64,000 nucleotides of DNA from Rhytidiadelphus loreus (taxonomy: Eukaryota > Streptophyta > Bryopsida > Hypnales > Hylocomiaceae), in the NCBI GenBank assembly GCA_947034895.1, contig OX344765.1, positions 8,437,001 through 8,501,000 on the forward strand, read 5' to 3'. This document shows, in pieces, positions 1 through 10,291 of this stretch; the first letter of the stretch is position 1; each line of letters opens with the position of its first letter. A program made the translations under genes and the position numbers. The notes under the pieces were generated by a model, which did no database searches, was not told the DNA's origin, and saw only the letters and a program-made list of their open reading frames with translations.

Positions 1-54
1 GCTAGAAATTGCCGGATCAGGTTTCTAAATTTCCCATTTTGGTGTGGTTTTTAA

Positions 55-375
55 TGTTGTCCTCCATTTGTTGGCATTGACCAGAGTTGTTTTGATGTTG
101 GTGAACTTGACATTGACTGGAGTTCTTTTGTTGATGGTGAACTTGACAAAGGTGTTGAAGGAGAGCATGATAGCAATGTTGGCCGGCCCATGGATTTGGA
201 TTATGATAGTACAGCAGAGATGTCTGTGGAAGAATTGGGAAAGGAGATGGATGTCCAAATTGCAAAAGAGTCCATGAATACAAATGTGGTGCTCGACCGG
301 CTTTGTTTTAAGCCAAGGAACAAGTCCAAATTAAACATTCCACTCTGCAAGATGAAGCCTTTGGCTGCGGTGTGA
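55..375 (+). CDS. C-terminal coding exon of an unrecognised acidic protein (partial)
   Basis: An open frame runs from just after a TAA at 52 to a TGA at 373-375. It encodes about 106 residues rich in Asp and Glu near the start and in Lys near the end. It carries two tandem 12-residue repeats (76-147), both ending in the residues GELD. The first in-frame ATG is at 190, so this is more likely the last exon of a gene entering from beyond position 1 than a complete gene. No domain is recognised. It lies just outside the left end of the SWIM-type element. It could also be a captured gene fragment. Low to moderate confidence that it is coding. Confidence 0.35.
   Translation, partial: CCPPFVGIDQSCFDVGELDIDWSSFVDGELDKGVEGEHDSNVGRPMDLDYDSTAEMSVEELGKEMDVQIAKESMNTNVVLDRLCFKPRNKSKLNIPLCKMKPLAAV
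76..147 (+). repeat. Two 36-bp tandem repeats inside the open frame
   Basis: Units 76-111 and 112-147 both start ATTGAC and end GGTGAACTTGAC. They are exactly 36 nt long, which keeps the reading frame and supports the frame being, or having been, coding. Confidence 0.6.
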
Positions 376-472
376 TCCCATCTCTGAAACAACGTCATGG
401 CTTTGGGATCACGTTTTATTAGCACGACGTCCGACGTCGGCGACGCCTTTGTGGGGTTGTTGTCTGAACCGC
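376..472. other. Junction between exon fragment and element
   Basis: Short non-coding stretch. It already contains a GACGTCGGC palindromic motif like those inside the adjacent element end, so the true element boundary could lie slightly further left than 473. Confidence 0.3.
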
Positions 473-614
473 CAGCGGTGCTCCGAAAGCCCAGCCGACA
501 TCGGCGTCGTTTTTTTGGGCTCGCACGTTGTTCCCCCAGCAGCCTTCTAAAACCATGGCCGATGTTGGTTTCATCTTTTGGGGGGCACTCTCTCCAGCAA
601 CTGCCAGCTCCTCC

Positions 615-642
615 AAAGCAACGCCGACGTCGGCGTTGCTTT
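615..642. repeat. 28-bp perfect palindrome and related GCCGAYRTCGGC motifs
   Basis: Positions 615-642 are a perfect palindrome centred on GACGTC, flanked by GCAACGCC and GGCGTTGC. Similar GCCGA..TCGGC cores occur near 430, 500 and 560. The right-hand element copy has equivalents near 55495, 55555 and 55620, one base from perfect. This looks like a cluster of subterminal protein-binding sites in the element end. Confidence 0.55.
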
Positions 643-716
643 TGGGAGACCGAAAACCACCCTAAATCTTGTTCTTGTCCGAAATTAATCTTAACAAAAC
701 ACCTAATTTTTGCTAT

Positions 717-1170
717 GCAAAACACAATTAGTCATTGACTACTCTAAAAGGCCTGTCACAATGTACCTGCCATTGCTGTTGGTGTTTCCACAAATCCTTC
801 CTCGTGTCTGCTCTGGTCCGAAGGGTCGCCTTCTGCGCATGCCGAATTCTTTGAGTCAAATGGTCGACCGGGCGTTTCAACAAAATTCCAATGCCCCAAG
901 CTATCTAACACAGCTCATATATGTGCAAATTTTTTTGAATGTGAACATGACAAGATAAACCTTAAAACCGCCCGAAGACACTCTATATGCACTCTCGATA
1001 CCCACAATCCCACATCAACGCCTCAAAGGAAAACAAAAACAAAAGATTGCCCACAATGTCACTTCGACAAAATTTGACTATTGCCAATTAGGGCCGACGG
1101 TTGGCGGAGACCCACCCAAACGCACTTTCTGAATTGTAGTGAAGACACAAGTCTCGGCCTCACAAATATG
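717..1170. other. Element DNA conserved between the two copies
   Basis: Matches 54965-55404 in reverse orientation with few differences. A short open frame (710-958) is shared by both copies, but neither strand shows a convincing gene here. Confidence 0.45.
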
Positions 1171-2564
1171 AACGGTGTCGTGTTGAGAGCTTTTGCCTCA
1201 GGAAATCACGGGGATTCCGGCTGCGACTCGAAATGGTTTAGGAACTGAGAACGTAAAGTCACAAGTAAACTTGAATCTTCACACTCAAACGTCGAATCTT
1301 CGGTCTCGAACGTCGAATCTTTTTTTTTGTCTTGAAACCGTGCCCGTTGGCCTATCCTGGTGTGGCTCTAAATGGGTTTAAGGGTAAAGGTGTGTGATAA
1401 GATCCCACGGCTTCGGACGGGTAAAACGGGACGGCCAAACCACGAGCTGACCGTCCGAAAGATTGGCTCCTAAACTTTCAAACTCCCGGTGACCAGCTTT
1501 AAGAAACAAGCTTTCACCGTGAGAACAAGCAAGTCTCGACCATGTGGGCCATTAACCCCACTTTGTCACCCACAACACAAAATGAGGCTAGCGTTGATTT
1601 TACCCAAGCTGCCCGCAACAACAATGTTTACAAAGCCACAAGCCACACAAACAAACACAAAAAGTCTTCAAAACTTCTCCATTTGCAACTCCAATTCTCA
1701 AGCTGAACTTTGGTGGAGTGCCACCGTTGCATCACAACTCCAAATGAACCAAGTAATAGCTTTTTGAAAAGCTTATACAATAATATACTTCTCCTCCAAA
1801 TCTCAAATGAATATAAAACTCTGTCCAACTTCTATGGCCATCCAAAGTTTCGGCCTTGACAAAAGAAAGGCAGCAGACCCTCCTTTGCTTCCACATTCAC
1901 AACTTTCTCATACAAACTCCAAACAAAACGAATGATATGTTCATGGAAAGCTAACACAGTTTCCTACACTCCCTCCAAATTTCATTGCAAACCAAAAACC
2001 TTTCCGTCTTTTATGGCCGGTCGAAGTCTCTGCCTCTTATTTTCAAAGGCAACAAACCTCCCACCACTCAAACTAGCACAACTTTTGATTCACAACTCCA
2101 AATTAAGCAAGTGAGATCAATTTGAAAACTACACACCATGATACTCAACACCTCCAATTTTCATTTCAAAACTCCTCAAAATCACAACACAATGAGTCTC
2201 CAAACAATCGGGTCCTCTTCAAACTCACAACGGGAGAGAAGATGAATAGTACCCCCCCCCCCCTTTTTCTCCACCCTATCTTCACTCTAACCACACAACA
2301 AGTGGGGTCAGCCCCTAACTTGCTCCCAAAGCAAAAAAGACCCAATAATTGAGCCATTATTTGGCCCAAGCAACTATTTCCTTATCTTTATCATTGAAAG
2401 AAATTCACTCCAAGTTCACTTAGAAGGAAAATGAATTGGATATTTCTTTCAAACTACTTCTTACACACAAAACTATTGTATAAATTCACTCCAAGTATGG
2501 AATGAAGAACTAAAGATCCAAATACATCTATTAGAGGTAAAAAACTAGAATTCCAATCGAAACT

Positions 2565-3023
2565 TCACTCCATCTGTAGAAATTTGAGAATGCGTTTGAT
2601 AGTCGCCGCCACATATTCTGCACGATCTGCCTTAGTTAAAGGTTTGACTGGTCCCTCTAACCATCGTTGGTGACCACGACTTCCTTCGATAGGCTTCACC
2701 ATGCAAAAGTATTGATCGTTGTTCAAACCTTCAAAGCTCCCTTCAAATGTCACTTCTCGACTACCGGGCTCAACACATCCGACCTGCAGCAGAATCACCA
2801 ACGCTCGAGCATCTTCAAGTAAGTTTCCGTGCCAACGCCACTCCACACGAGGTTGCTTTGGCAGACGGGAAGGCCCAGCTTCATCTTTAGGACGTTCGTG
2901 CAATAAAACAAGATCCCGTGGCAAAAGAGGCTGATCCGGTAGTTGTGACAAAGAAAGTTCAATCTCAACTTCCGGTTGAAGCTCTTCATCTTGAGACTCA
3001 GAAAAAACCCTCCAATTCAACAT
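2565..3023 (-). CDS. Hypothetical 152-residue intronless protein
   Basis: The ORF runs from an ATG at 3023 to a stop at 2565. It is clearly more GC-rich than its surroundings. A TATA-like CTATATAAG lies about 70 bp upstream of the ATG, a plausible plant promoter distance. The protein has an acidic N-terminal third (several Glu-rich stretches), a Pro/Arg-rich middle around residues 35-60 and a basic C-terminus ending in a Lys/Arg-rich helix-like segment. There is no signal peptide, membrane span or recognised domain. It sits entirely inside the 2-kb LTR-like insert, so it may be an element-borne gene or captured host sequence. Function unknown. Confidence 0.45.
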   Translation of the reverse strand: MLNWRVFSESQDEELQPEVEIELSLSQLPDQPLLPRDLVLLHERPKDEAGPSRLPKQPRVEWRWHGNLLEDARALVILLQVGCVEPGSREVTFEGSFEGLNNDQYFCMVKPIEGSRGHQRWLEGPVKPLTKADRAEYVAATIKRILKFLQME

Positions 3024-3090
3024 TCTAAATCTAAAGTAAAAACAAACTACAACACTTCAATTCAATGCAACTCTCATAGGGACTCTCCTT

Positions 3091-3099
3091 CTTATATAG
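3091..3099 (-). promoter_or_regulatory. TATA box for the 152-codon ORF
   Basis: On the minus strand this reads TCTATATAAG and lies about 70 bp before the ATG at 3023. It is a good match to a plant TATA box in an otherwise mixed-composition stretch. Confidence 0.4.
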
Positions 3100-3164
3100 A
3101 TGACTCACATCTTCACTAGAAGGCGTCACCTTAAAGCTACACGAATAACGCATACTATATATTT

Positions 3165-3629
3165 TTATACTATGTACAAATTTACAACATGACAACGGCA
3201 CCTTAAAAAAGATACTCTAATGACACCTCCCCAAGCTATCCAAATACCTGTTGTAGGGGTCACGTCTTCATTTGGCTCTCCATCATGAACATTGATGCAT
3301 CCACCATTGTTACTCTCGCTCTCACACGCCCTTGGGCTTGAAGAATTTGGATGCCCTCGAACCATAGCGATTTCAACTATTCCTTGTAAGGCTATAGAAT
3401 TATTCCGTTGCATTTGTTTACCCACACAATCAATATCTGGGAATTGCAATACTCTGGCCGTCTCTCCTGCATCTAATCTCATTGTGTTGGATCTCAACTC
3501 CCTCGTCTGCCTCGACCACTTCAATTGCTTTGGATTTGTAAAGTAAAGAGCTTTTTTCTTTCCCTTTAGCATACTTCTACTATGTGATTCTTGGCCAATC
3601 TCTACAAACAGGTGTCCCGTTACCTTCAT
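3165..3629 (-). pseudogene. Second (leftward) ORF of the SWIM-type element
   Basis: The left copy has a 154-codon frame starting at 3629. Its last part (below about 3195) reads into the LTR-like insert, so the natural C-terminus is displaced. The inverted copy at 54516-54961 keeps most of the protein but needs a frame change near 54765. Conserved features are a Lys-rich patch near residue 25 and an Asn/Gly/Glu-rich region near residues 105-125. No domain recognised. Conservation in both copies suggests that the element once had a second gene, divergent from the SWIM gene. Confidence 0.4.
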
Positions 3630-3659
3630 CCATATATGCTCTATTCTAGAATATTAAAT

Positions 3660-3998
3660 TCCATCATTCCACAATTAGGTAAGTGCCTTGGTGCTAGGTA
3701 TTAATTCCATCCGAATCCTCCATTTGTACTGACATGATCTCATTATATTAATGCTAAACCAAATAATTGAAGACTTCATTTAGACTAACAAACTCAATTT
3801 CATTTTGCATTGCCGCCATTGCTTTAATTGAAACCAATTTTAGCTTTGTACTTCTGCATACTCTGTCTCCCAATATTCACTTTGAATCTTATACGTTAGC
3901 CGCTTCGATAGACACGTCGATCATCAGTTCATCATACTACTAAATCATAACTCTCTCTGTAATATCATAAATGCTACCATTAATAATAAGGGCTCATG
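3660..3998. other. AT-rich spacer between the two element ORFs
   Basis: Matched by the inverted copy (about 54140-54480). No ORF or motif stands out. It probably holds the divergent promoters. Confidence 0.3.
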
Positions 3999-3999
3999 C

Positions 4000-4644
4000 T
4001 TGCTATGCTACGCATTCATTGTATCACATATTAGTAAAATTTTGATATATTTGAATAGAATACATGATAATGATTTCAATAAGTCTTTGAAATAATTAAT
4101 TTTAATATTTTGTAAAAATATTTTCAATCATGCATACATAAAAATAATATTTTCACACAATGTTATATTACAGAAATAGAGTAGTAGTTTGCAATCACCT
4201 CTATAATATCACTTTTACAGCTTTTATGATTTCAAAATTCTATTGCTACTACCAAATGATTTGAGAAATTTATTCAATTGAAGCAATTTTGGATTTCACA
4301 ACAATTAAGTTGTTCATGAAGTTTTTGAAATTTACGAGTTTTTCTTTTCAATTCACCAAGTTTTTGGGTTGCCATTGTTTGTAACAATTGAGTCATTTAT
4401 TGAATGCATTACAATAAATGTCTATCTTTTACAATATTCACCATTGCAGCATATATTTCATTCATCATTCAATAAATTTCTATTGTTCATTTCAATATAT
4501 GCTTACTTATAAACAAAATTATACAAAGATTTTAGTAATTTATATTTGAAGATTTATTGAAATTTTTGTTCTGCATTTTATCTAATATATAAAAATTCTA
4601 ATAAAATTCTAATAAAATTCTAATAATCAATGCGTAGCATAGCA
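4000..4644. mobile_element. AT-rich MITE-like block with 16-17-bp terminal inverted repeats
   Basis: The block opens with TGCTATGCTACGCATT (4001-4016) and closes with the inverse form AATGCGTAGCATAGCA (4629-4644). The 640-bp interior is very AT-rich and non-coding. The same block with the same ends is present in the inverted copy (about 53510-54140), so it was already in the common ancestor of the two copies. No target duplication recognised. Confidence 0.45.
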
Positions 4645-4983
4645 GGCACCAACCACTAGTATCTAATATGAAAAGAATAATTTTGAACAAACGATGGCTA
4701 ACTCATCAGCCTCTACTCTACTCTAGGGACTAGCACCTAATTATAATCTGTCAAAGTAGTTACTAACTTATTACAAATTACAGCTGCTCTGCTCCTTTAA
4801 ACTCAACTCGTATATCAGATCACAATCCACCCTATTAACTTACTACCTGTTGTACCATGTTTAAATCAATTACAACATCTTAAATAGCAATGAGTTTCTG
4901 AAGTTCTAAGTGCCTCTCTACTCCTGCCCACTTCCTCTTTAACCTTGAAATCACTCTATCTATCTTTTCAACTAGTTCGATGG
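4645..4983. other. Leader region of the SWIM gene
   Basis: Conserved in the inverted copy (53180-53510). It runs up to the original start codon region. Nothing coding is seen. Confidence 0.3.
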
Positions 4984-5565
4984 CTAGGGGAGGACACTCT
5001 CACTACATTTGGGGTACCTACGTGCGGCGGTGGAAAAAGTAATTCATGTAATTCACCTTGAATAAACTATAATTTCATTCTAAAATTTTGAGCTTTGTTT
5101 AACAATGACTAAAGGTTTCTATTGACAAAAAATTTAATTCCAAATAACAAAAGATATATTGTCTAGAAAGGGTTGAAAAATGAACTAAAATGGCATGTTC
5201 TCCAACTAAAATATTTATAGAGCTCACATGAAGATGACTATTGCATCAATATTCAACCAAAATAAACTTTCAATAGAAAGCTATTCTATATAATTTTTTT
5301 TTCATTTTTCAAATTTTTTTTCTTATATAATATAGAGGTGTGAAAGTTATTTTCAGCTTTACAGTGTATCTTTTTTCTTCAAAAATTTATAACTAATTAC
5401 TATTAGCACAAAAAAATACCAATAATTCAAAACATAAACTTATAAAGTAGTAAAATCTATCCATAATTTTTTTTTTGAAAAAGAAATTAAATTTTAAGGT
5501 GTATTACTTGTTTTACTTTTTCCGCCGCACGTAGTTTGCTAAAACATAGGGAGTGTCCTCCCCGG
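4984..5565. mobile_element. Mutator-type MITE with 9-bp target duplication
   Basis: The 582-bp insert is flanked by GTTCGATGG on both sides (4975-4983 and 5566-5574). The inverted host copy has a single ATTCGATGG (53173-53181), which is the empty site. The ends are inverted repeats starting near GGGGAGGACACTC; similarity extends about 70 bp inwards and includes a shared ACGTGCGGCGG block. A 9-bp duplication and long TIRs are typical of Mutator-like elements. It landed on the ATG of the SWIM gene, so the longest left-copy ORF now begins inside the MITE. Confidence 0.75.
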
Positions 5566-5570
5566 GTTCG

Positions 5571-7671
5571 ATGGTTGCCTTGCATGATGGCAGCTTAGTC
5601 ACTATTTTCATCAGGGGAGAGGGGCAAACTATCCCAATTTCTTTCATTGTGGGGGAAGAGGGTTACTCGATAGTTAGTGGTAGCCGTTTAGCTTTACGGT
5701 TCAATATTCTTGAGGGGAGTTTGCATGTGGACATGGATGTTGTTGATCCAATCTCTAATGTGGTATCACATATTATTGCTCAGTTGTCAACTACTCGTGC
5801 TTGTGGTCAGGTGTGGTTGTTGACGCCTGGAAATTATCGAGTATATGGACTGATGGACCTTCCACTAGTTATTGGTTCTAACACTTTAACTCCTGGCCAT
5901 TCTACCACAGCTACTAATGTCACCCCTTTACTCCAGAAGGTCAAACTAGAGCCCTCGGAGATCCCTCTTCTAGTTCTTAGTGACGATTCGGATAGTAAGT
6001 GCATTCTACCCAAACCTACTAGTTGTTGCCCCAATTTAGAATCTGCACATGTTGTTCATAACGCCCCGATTTTACATAGTACAGAATCGGTGCATGTGAA
6101 ACCCCCACTCTCCCCCATTGATAATATTGTGCAATGCCTCCGCAATCTGAGCTCCTACCGAGGTGCGAAGTCAGTACTCAGTAAATTAGATTACACTTCC
6201 ATTCCAATAAAGAAGGTAGATTTTCTGCCTCCAGAGTTTGATGGGGATGTCATATTTGAACTTCCACCTATGGGAAAGTACCCATCATCAAACAAGGCTG
6301 GGCGGTTGCATGAAATGGATAAAAAAGATGACGGACATGCATGGACCCGAACAGTGACGATGCACATCCAGTTTGACTCTCACCTTACTTTCCGAACTTC
6401 GGCTTGTTTGAGGCACCTTCGGTATACAAACAATTCATGCGAATATATAGACCGACGGCACCGACTGTCACCATTGAATGAGACTGAGTGGAATAGTACT
6501 GCCTCGTCCCCCTTTGTTCTACACTTTGATCCTCCATTGCATTCTATAGTTGCATGCTCAATCTGTCAAGTTCCGCCAACATGCATTGGAAGTTGTCCTG
6601 CTAGGATCTACTACGTACATGGCTCCAATTTGATGACCCAAGTTTGCGTGCATCTCGGAATCCATAGCCATCCAGTGAAGAAGGGAAATTATAGAGACTT
6701 CTCCGCAAAACTCCGATCTCTTATTGGCGAGCAGGTAGAACGGACTCCGTCAGCGACTAATTCTGCCATTGTCCTTGAGGCGAGTAAGGAGTACCTCAGC
6801 GAATTCCTTTTATGCGCAAAAGATACTCCCCAAAAGATGTTGGCAGTGGACGAACTTGTCCCCGTTTTGGACAAGTTCAAGCAAGACGAAGAAGAAGTGC
6901 GTGGCCAAGATTGTGCAAGACAATCGCAGTACAGCTGCCCCTACTCATATTGGTCTCATGAACAATTATAAGAAGATTAGATTGGAGAGAATGCGGTTTT
7001 TCTTCTGCAATGATGACATCCATCGCTGTGTAGAGGGCACTAGTCGAAAATGGGTGGTTTCCAAACCGCCTATCCCGGATGTCTAGCCTGTTATTATGGG
7101 CACAAACTTAAGCAGGAAAGAAATTCTCTCTCTAGAAAATGTCGGGTTCTCTCTTGCCGAGCGTATCCAATTGTCTCCACGACAATTCTTCAATGACGAA
7201 ATATCCGTGAATTTAGACGATTATCCTCCACCCCCTAACCCTGCGGATCACTCTACAAAGAGGTATGGTAAGAATATTAGAAGAAATCCTTCTGCTCCGA
7301 CTACCAAACATCATAATAGCTATGCCTCTGCTCTATCAGTTGTTGGAAAGATCTGCTCAATTCCGATGGTACCTCCTCCAGCTTTGGGCTGCATTGTGAC
7401 TTTTGAGTCTAGAAGCATATCTAAGCTTTCTAAGTACTTGTTGACGATTGGCCAATTCCCGAATTGTGACTGCCAATCTTTCAAGGATATGTCTGACAAG
7501 TCACTCAGCACGCGCGATGCATAGACGTATTGTAAGCACATCTACTTCATCTTCAACATAGTTTGTAGCCTAGATCCGGAGGTTGATATCTTCATTCACA
7601 CTCCTAGTTTCAGCTGGAATGAAATTAAAAGAGTTCTTCAAATTCTGCTCCTAAAGTATTATGGAGCGTAA
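5571..7671 (+). pseudogene. SWIM/GCM1-WRKY-type zinc-finger protein gene, decayed left copy
   Basis: The reading starts at ATG 5571 and stays open to 6971 (about 466 residues). Then a +1 frame change near 6885 and two TGG-to-TAG stops (about 7084 and 7522, both Trp in the other copy) break it before the natural TAA at 7669. About 330-370 residues in, a Cys-rich segment followed by HLGIHSHPV resembles the GCM1/WRKY-fold zinc finger found in FLYWCH and Mutator-like transposases. Near the end a C-x-C (7465-7473) and C-K-H (7531-7539) form a SWIM zinc finger. No DDE catalytic region is recognisable between them. The frame change is shared with the other copy, so it is ancestral, an intron or a real frameshift site. 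Confidence 0.6.
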
Positions 7672-8654
7672 TTATTGTTCGTACTATTAAGACATTATTT
7701 TTCACTAATACGAAAACGATGGTGAGACTAAAAGGGCCACCATCAAAGCTTGTACATGGTCATGTTGGTGCCTAAATCATTTGTCCAATTTTTGTTTGCA
7801 TAGCTCAAGTTTTGTTCAACTACCACTAACTCACTCCAATCCTTAGTCTCCGCCTCCTTCCTATTCTCTACTTTAAACCTAAATCCAAGTATGTCTCCCT
7901 CCAACAAATCTGAAAACCTCATACCAACCCCCCTTATCGTTTGCAGAATTTTTCCTAAACTAAACAACATCCTTTTCCTAGTCTCAATATCCGTCTCTTT
8001 CTCCCACCCTAAACCCACTCCTTAATTGTTCCTCCAATTAACCCTTAACTTCTCCACTTCCAATCTCTGTCTCCAAAGAAAACGTCTACATAAGTACATA
8101 ACCCTTGCTTATTTCCTTTGTTTTCCCTATCTAATGCCTTGACCCTCTTTAATCTAACCTTGGGCCCCCATCTTTCAAATTATGTAAATCCTCCATACCA
8201 ATTGTCCTTCTCTTGAACTCTCTTACTCCCTGGCTTTCCCTCTCTTCCCCTCTCTCGAACACCTCTCTTGCAAAGAAATCTCTTTCGTCCCTCACAATAT
8301 CCACCATTTCTTATTTCTATGGCGCTTACATTCACGACCACAAAAATTATATATTTTAATCATTTGTATCCCTAGACTCCACAGTTATAGAACCTTCATC
8401 TTGAAACTTGCATCTTTCCTCAACCTTAAAATACATATTTGGCCACCTTACACTTTTTATGCAGAAAAATTCTGCAAAATATTCTACGGTCATAGGTCCA
8501 TCATTAATACTAATTTAAGAATTTCTCCTTCTAAAAAAACCCTAAACTTTCACTTTATTGCCCATTTCAAGAAATTATCAAACTTTTTGTGTTCTACGCT
8601 CGCGACCGTACACTCACTGCTCACCGCTCTACACACGCAAAATAGCATCGTCCT
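7672..8654 (+). other. 3' portion of the left SWIM-type element
   Basis: Matches 50116-51073 inverted. It contains short shared open frames (a minus-strand frame at 7743-8018 conserved as 50727-51002 plus) but no recognised protein. It ends with the motif also seen at 59161-59216. Confidence 0.4.
8588..8648 (+). repeat. Terminal motif shared at three places
   Basis: The run containing CTACGCTCGCGACC and CTCACCGCTCTAC recurs inverted at 50122-50180 and direct at 59161-59216. It marks the end of the 5.5-kb element and probably of a second, unrelated-bodied relative ending at 59216. Confidence 0.5.
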
Positions 8655-8835
8655 CCAAGGAGGGAGTCATCCAATCTCTAAGGAAATGGGCTTAGGCTAG
8701 CTAACAATATTATATAACACCCATGCAAGACTTGTCAACATATATATTTCCTACACAAATGAATCTATAAAAGCATCTTGTAAATCTTCACAAAACATAT
8801 GCAACATTCAAAGATTTAATGTATTGTTAAACAAA

Positions 8836-8971
8836 TTAAATTGATCTTTCTACTATCAAATATTACAAAATGAATTGATGTTTCTATCATCAAATATTAC
8901 AAAATGAATTGATGTTTCTATCATCAAATATTACAAAATGAATTGATGTTTCTATCATCAAATATTTCACA
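8836..8971. repeat. 34-bp minisatellite in the 3' flank of the protease pseudogene
   Basis: Three near-identical 34-bp units start at 8870, 8904 and 8938 (each begins ATGAATTGATG), preceded by a diverged unit. The intact protease copy has only about one and a half units (13470-13515), so the array expanded after the duplication. Confidence 0.75.
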
Positions 8972-10291
8972 TCAAATCCCAACACTTTTACATTGCATAG
9001 GAGCAAATCCAATTTTGTTGTTTGCATAATCTATCTCAACATGAAAATTTTGTTGGATGCTAACACCAAATATTTGATCATGCATTTCTTCAGGCTTATC
9101 TACAAAGGCCAAACACCAAATTTGCTGGTTTCCATCAATGAAATAATCACTAAAGAAAAGGTTGTTAAATCCTAAATGCAAATGCACATCACCTTCAAGG
9201 TGAAAAATGACACTCGGAACTTTGATATCAAAGACTTTGAGAGAATTGTCAAATGCATAATACACCTCCTTTCTTTCAATGCTATAGTCAGAACTGGGTT
9301 CAAAACCGGTCTTGTCTTTCATGGCAACAACAAAACTATTTATAAACCTTGAATGTAATGGTTCTTGAAGCCAAGTGCCCGTAGACCCTGTATCTAAAGA
9401 ATATCCTCCCACTTGAGAAATGGGATCATAAGAAAGTGTTGTCATATTAGAAACATCAACATCAATATTGTCCACGGTAATGCCTTTTAGATTGACAAAG
9501 TAAAAACCTCGGCCACTCAAACTTGGAGTATAATTAAGATTGGTTGCTCTTTGGCCTCCAAAAGATATCCAACTTGTGGCATCAATATCAAAAATTTCAG
9601 CTGAGAGACAATATGACATGATCATATATATGCCATTGTTGTATTGGGTAGCTATTTGATTATAAAAAGACTTAGATTGTGGATTTAGGCCCAAGTTCCC
9701 ATAAATAGAACCATTAGATAGTGTGTAGGTCTCAGAATCTTTATATATACATCCAAAGGTGATGTTTGGAAGTTGAACATCATATGTGCCCAAAGTAAAT
9801 GCATCTTGAGATAAGACTCATGTTGGTTCATCACCATCTACGTATTTTTCCGAAAAATTACATGGAACTGGATGCTCTAAATCGCATGTTGACCAAGAGA
9901 GTGGATATTGTTCACATAATAGTGAATCACACAAAACACTTTGATATGAGGATGAAGTTCTAGGTAGAAAACTATCAAATGATTGGCTTGGATACAAATG
10001 ATTGGAACAAGGAATCCAAGGTTCTCTACCTCCAATATCCACTACCATTATAACTTCTTGTGACGGAGTACCAATAGAAAGTTTGAGAAAATATCTATTC
10101 CCATTATAAGTATTCCACACTTTGATATACAATGGACTAACATTGAAATCAATTGGGTTCATTTGGTTAGTAGTGGTTGGAAAGTTCTTCATATAAAGTT
10201 GGGTTCCACATACTCCTAAAAAAGACAAGGATTTGGCTAATGCCAAATAATATAGAACAAAGATGATGAATGAAGATTTATTCATAGTCAT
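8972..10291 (-). pseudogene. Nepenthesin-like aspartic protease, copy 1, with one nonsense codon
   Basis: A full-length relative of the gene at 13519-14841, transcribed leftward from ATG 10291 to the stop at 8972. A TGA at 9818-9820 replaces the Gly of the flap region (GGA in copy 2, residue 158). No frameshift is visible elsewhere. It keeps a hydrophobic N-terminal signal peptide, a first active-site motif reading D-I-G instead of D-T/S-G, a second D-T-G-S motif and the many cysteines of plant A1 proteases. Only about 157 residues could be made, lacking the second catalytic Asp. The damage is a single base, so read-through or strain variation deserves thought. Confidence 0.85.

Larger units (their letters stand above)
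1176..3194 (-). mobile_element. LTR-like 2.02-kb insertion (TG...CA ends, ACGG duplication)
   Basis: The right copy of the host element reads straight through this point (54945-54949), so this is an insertion. It begins TGTCGTGTTG and ends CAACATGACA, an imperfect 10-bp terminal inverted repeat with TG/CA ends, and is flanked by ACGG on both sides (1172-1175 and 3195-3198). These are hallmarks of an LTR retrotransposon. I found no second LTR or gag/pol inside, so a solo LTR or a short non-autonomous element is the best reading. It carries a TATA-preceded ORF on the minus strand and a 12-base C run at 2252-2263. Confidence 0.55.
473..8654 (+). mobile_element. SWIM-type element, left copy (about 5.5 kb plus two insertions)
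   Basis: The interval is matched in inverted orientation by 50116-55647. Homology starts at CAGCGG (473) and stops at GCATCGTCCT (8654). After subtracting the insert at 1176-3194 and the one at 4984-5565 it is about 5.57 kb, against 5.53 kb for the other copy. The order is: GC-rich palindrome-bearing end, leftward ORF (3165-3629), AT-rich spacer, rightward SWIM zinc-finger pseudogene (5571-7671), then an AT-rich 3' end. Two divergent ORFs between conserved ends suggest a DNA transposon. A Mutator affinity is inferred only from the zinc-finger types. I see no clear target-site duplication and no DDE transposase. Confidence 0.6.

Noticed and set aside
397..738. Arg/Pro-rich open frames on both strands in the GC-rich element end
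   Set aside because: They come from CG-rich palindromes, which open several frames at once; no domain, and the frames are not kept in the other copy.
2252..2263. C run and similar homopolymers (28707-28717 G run, 18469-18488 A run) as functional sites
   Set aside because: Simple homopolymer slippage tracts; no structure or context suggests function.
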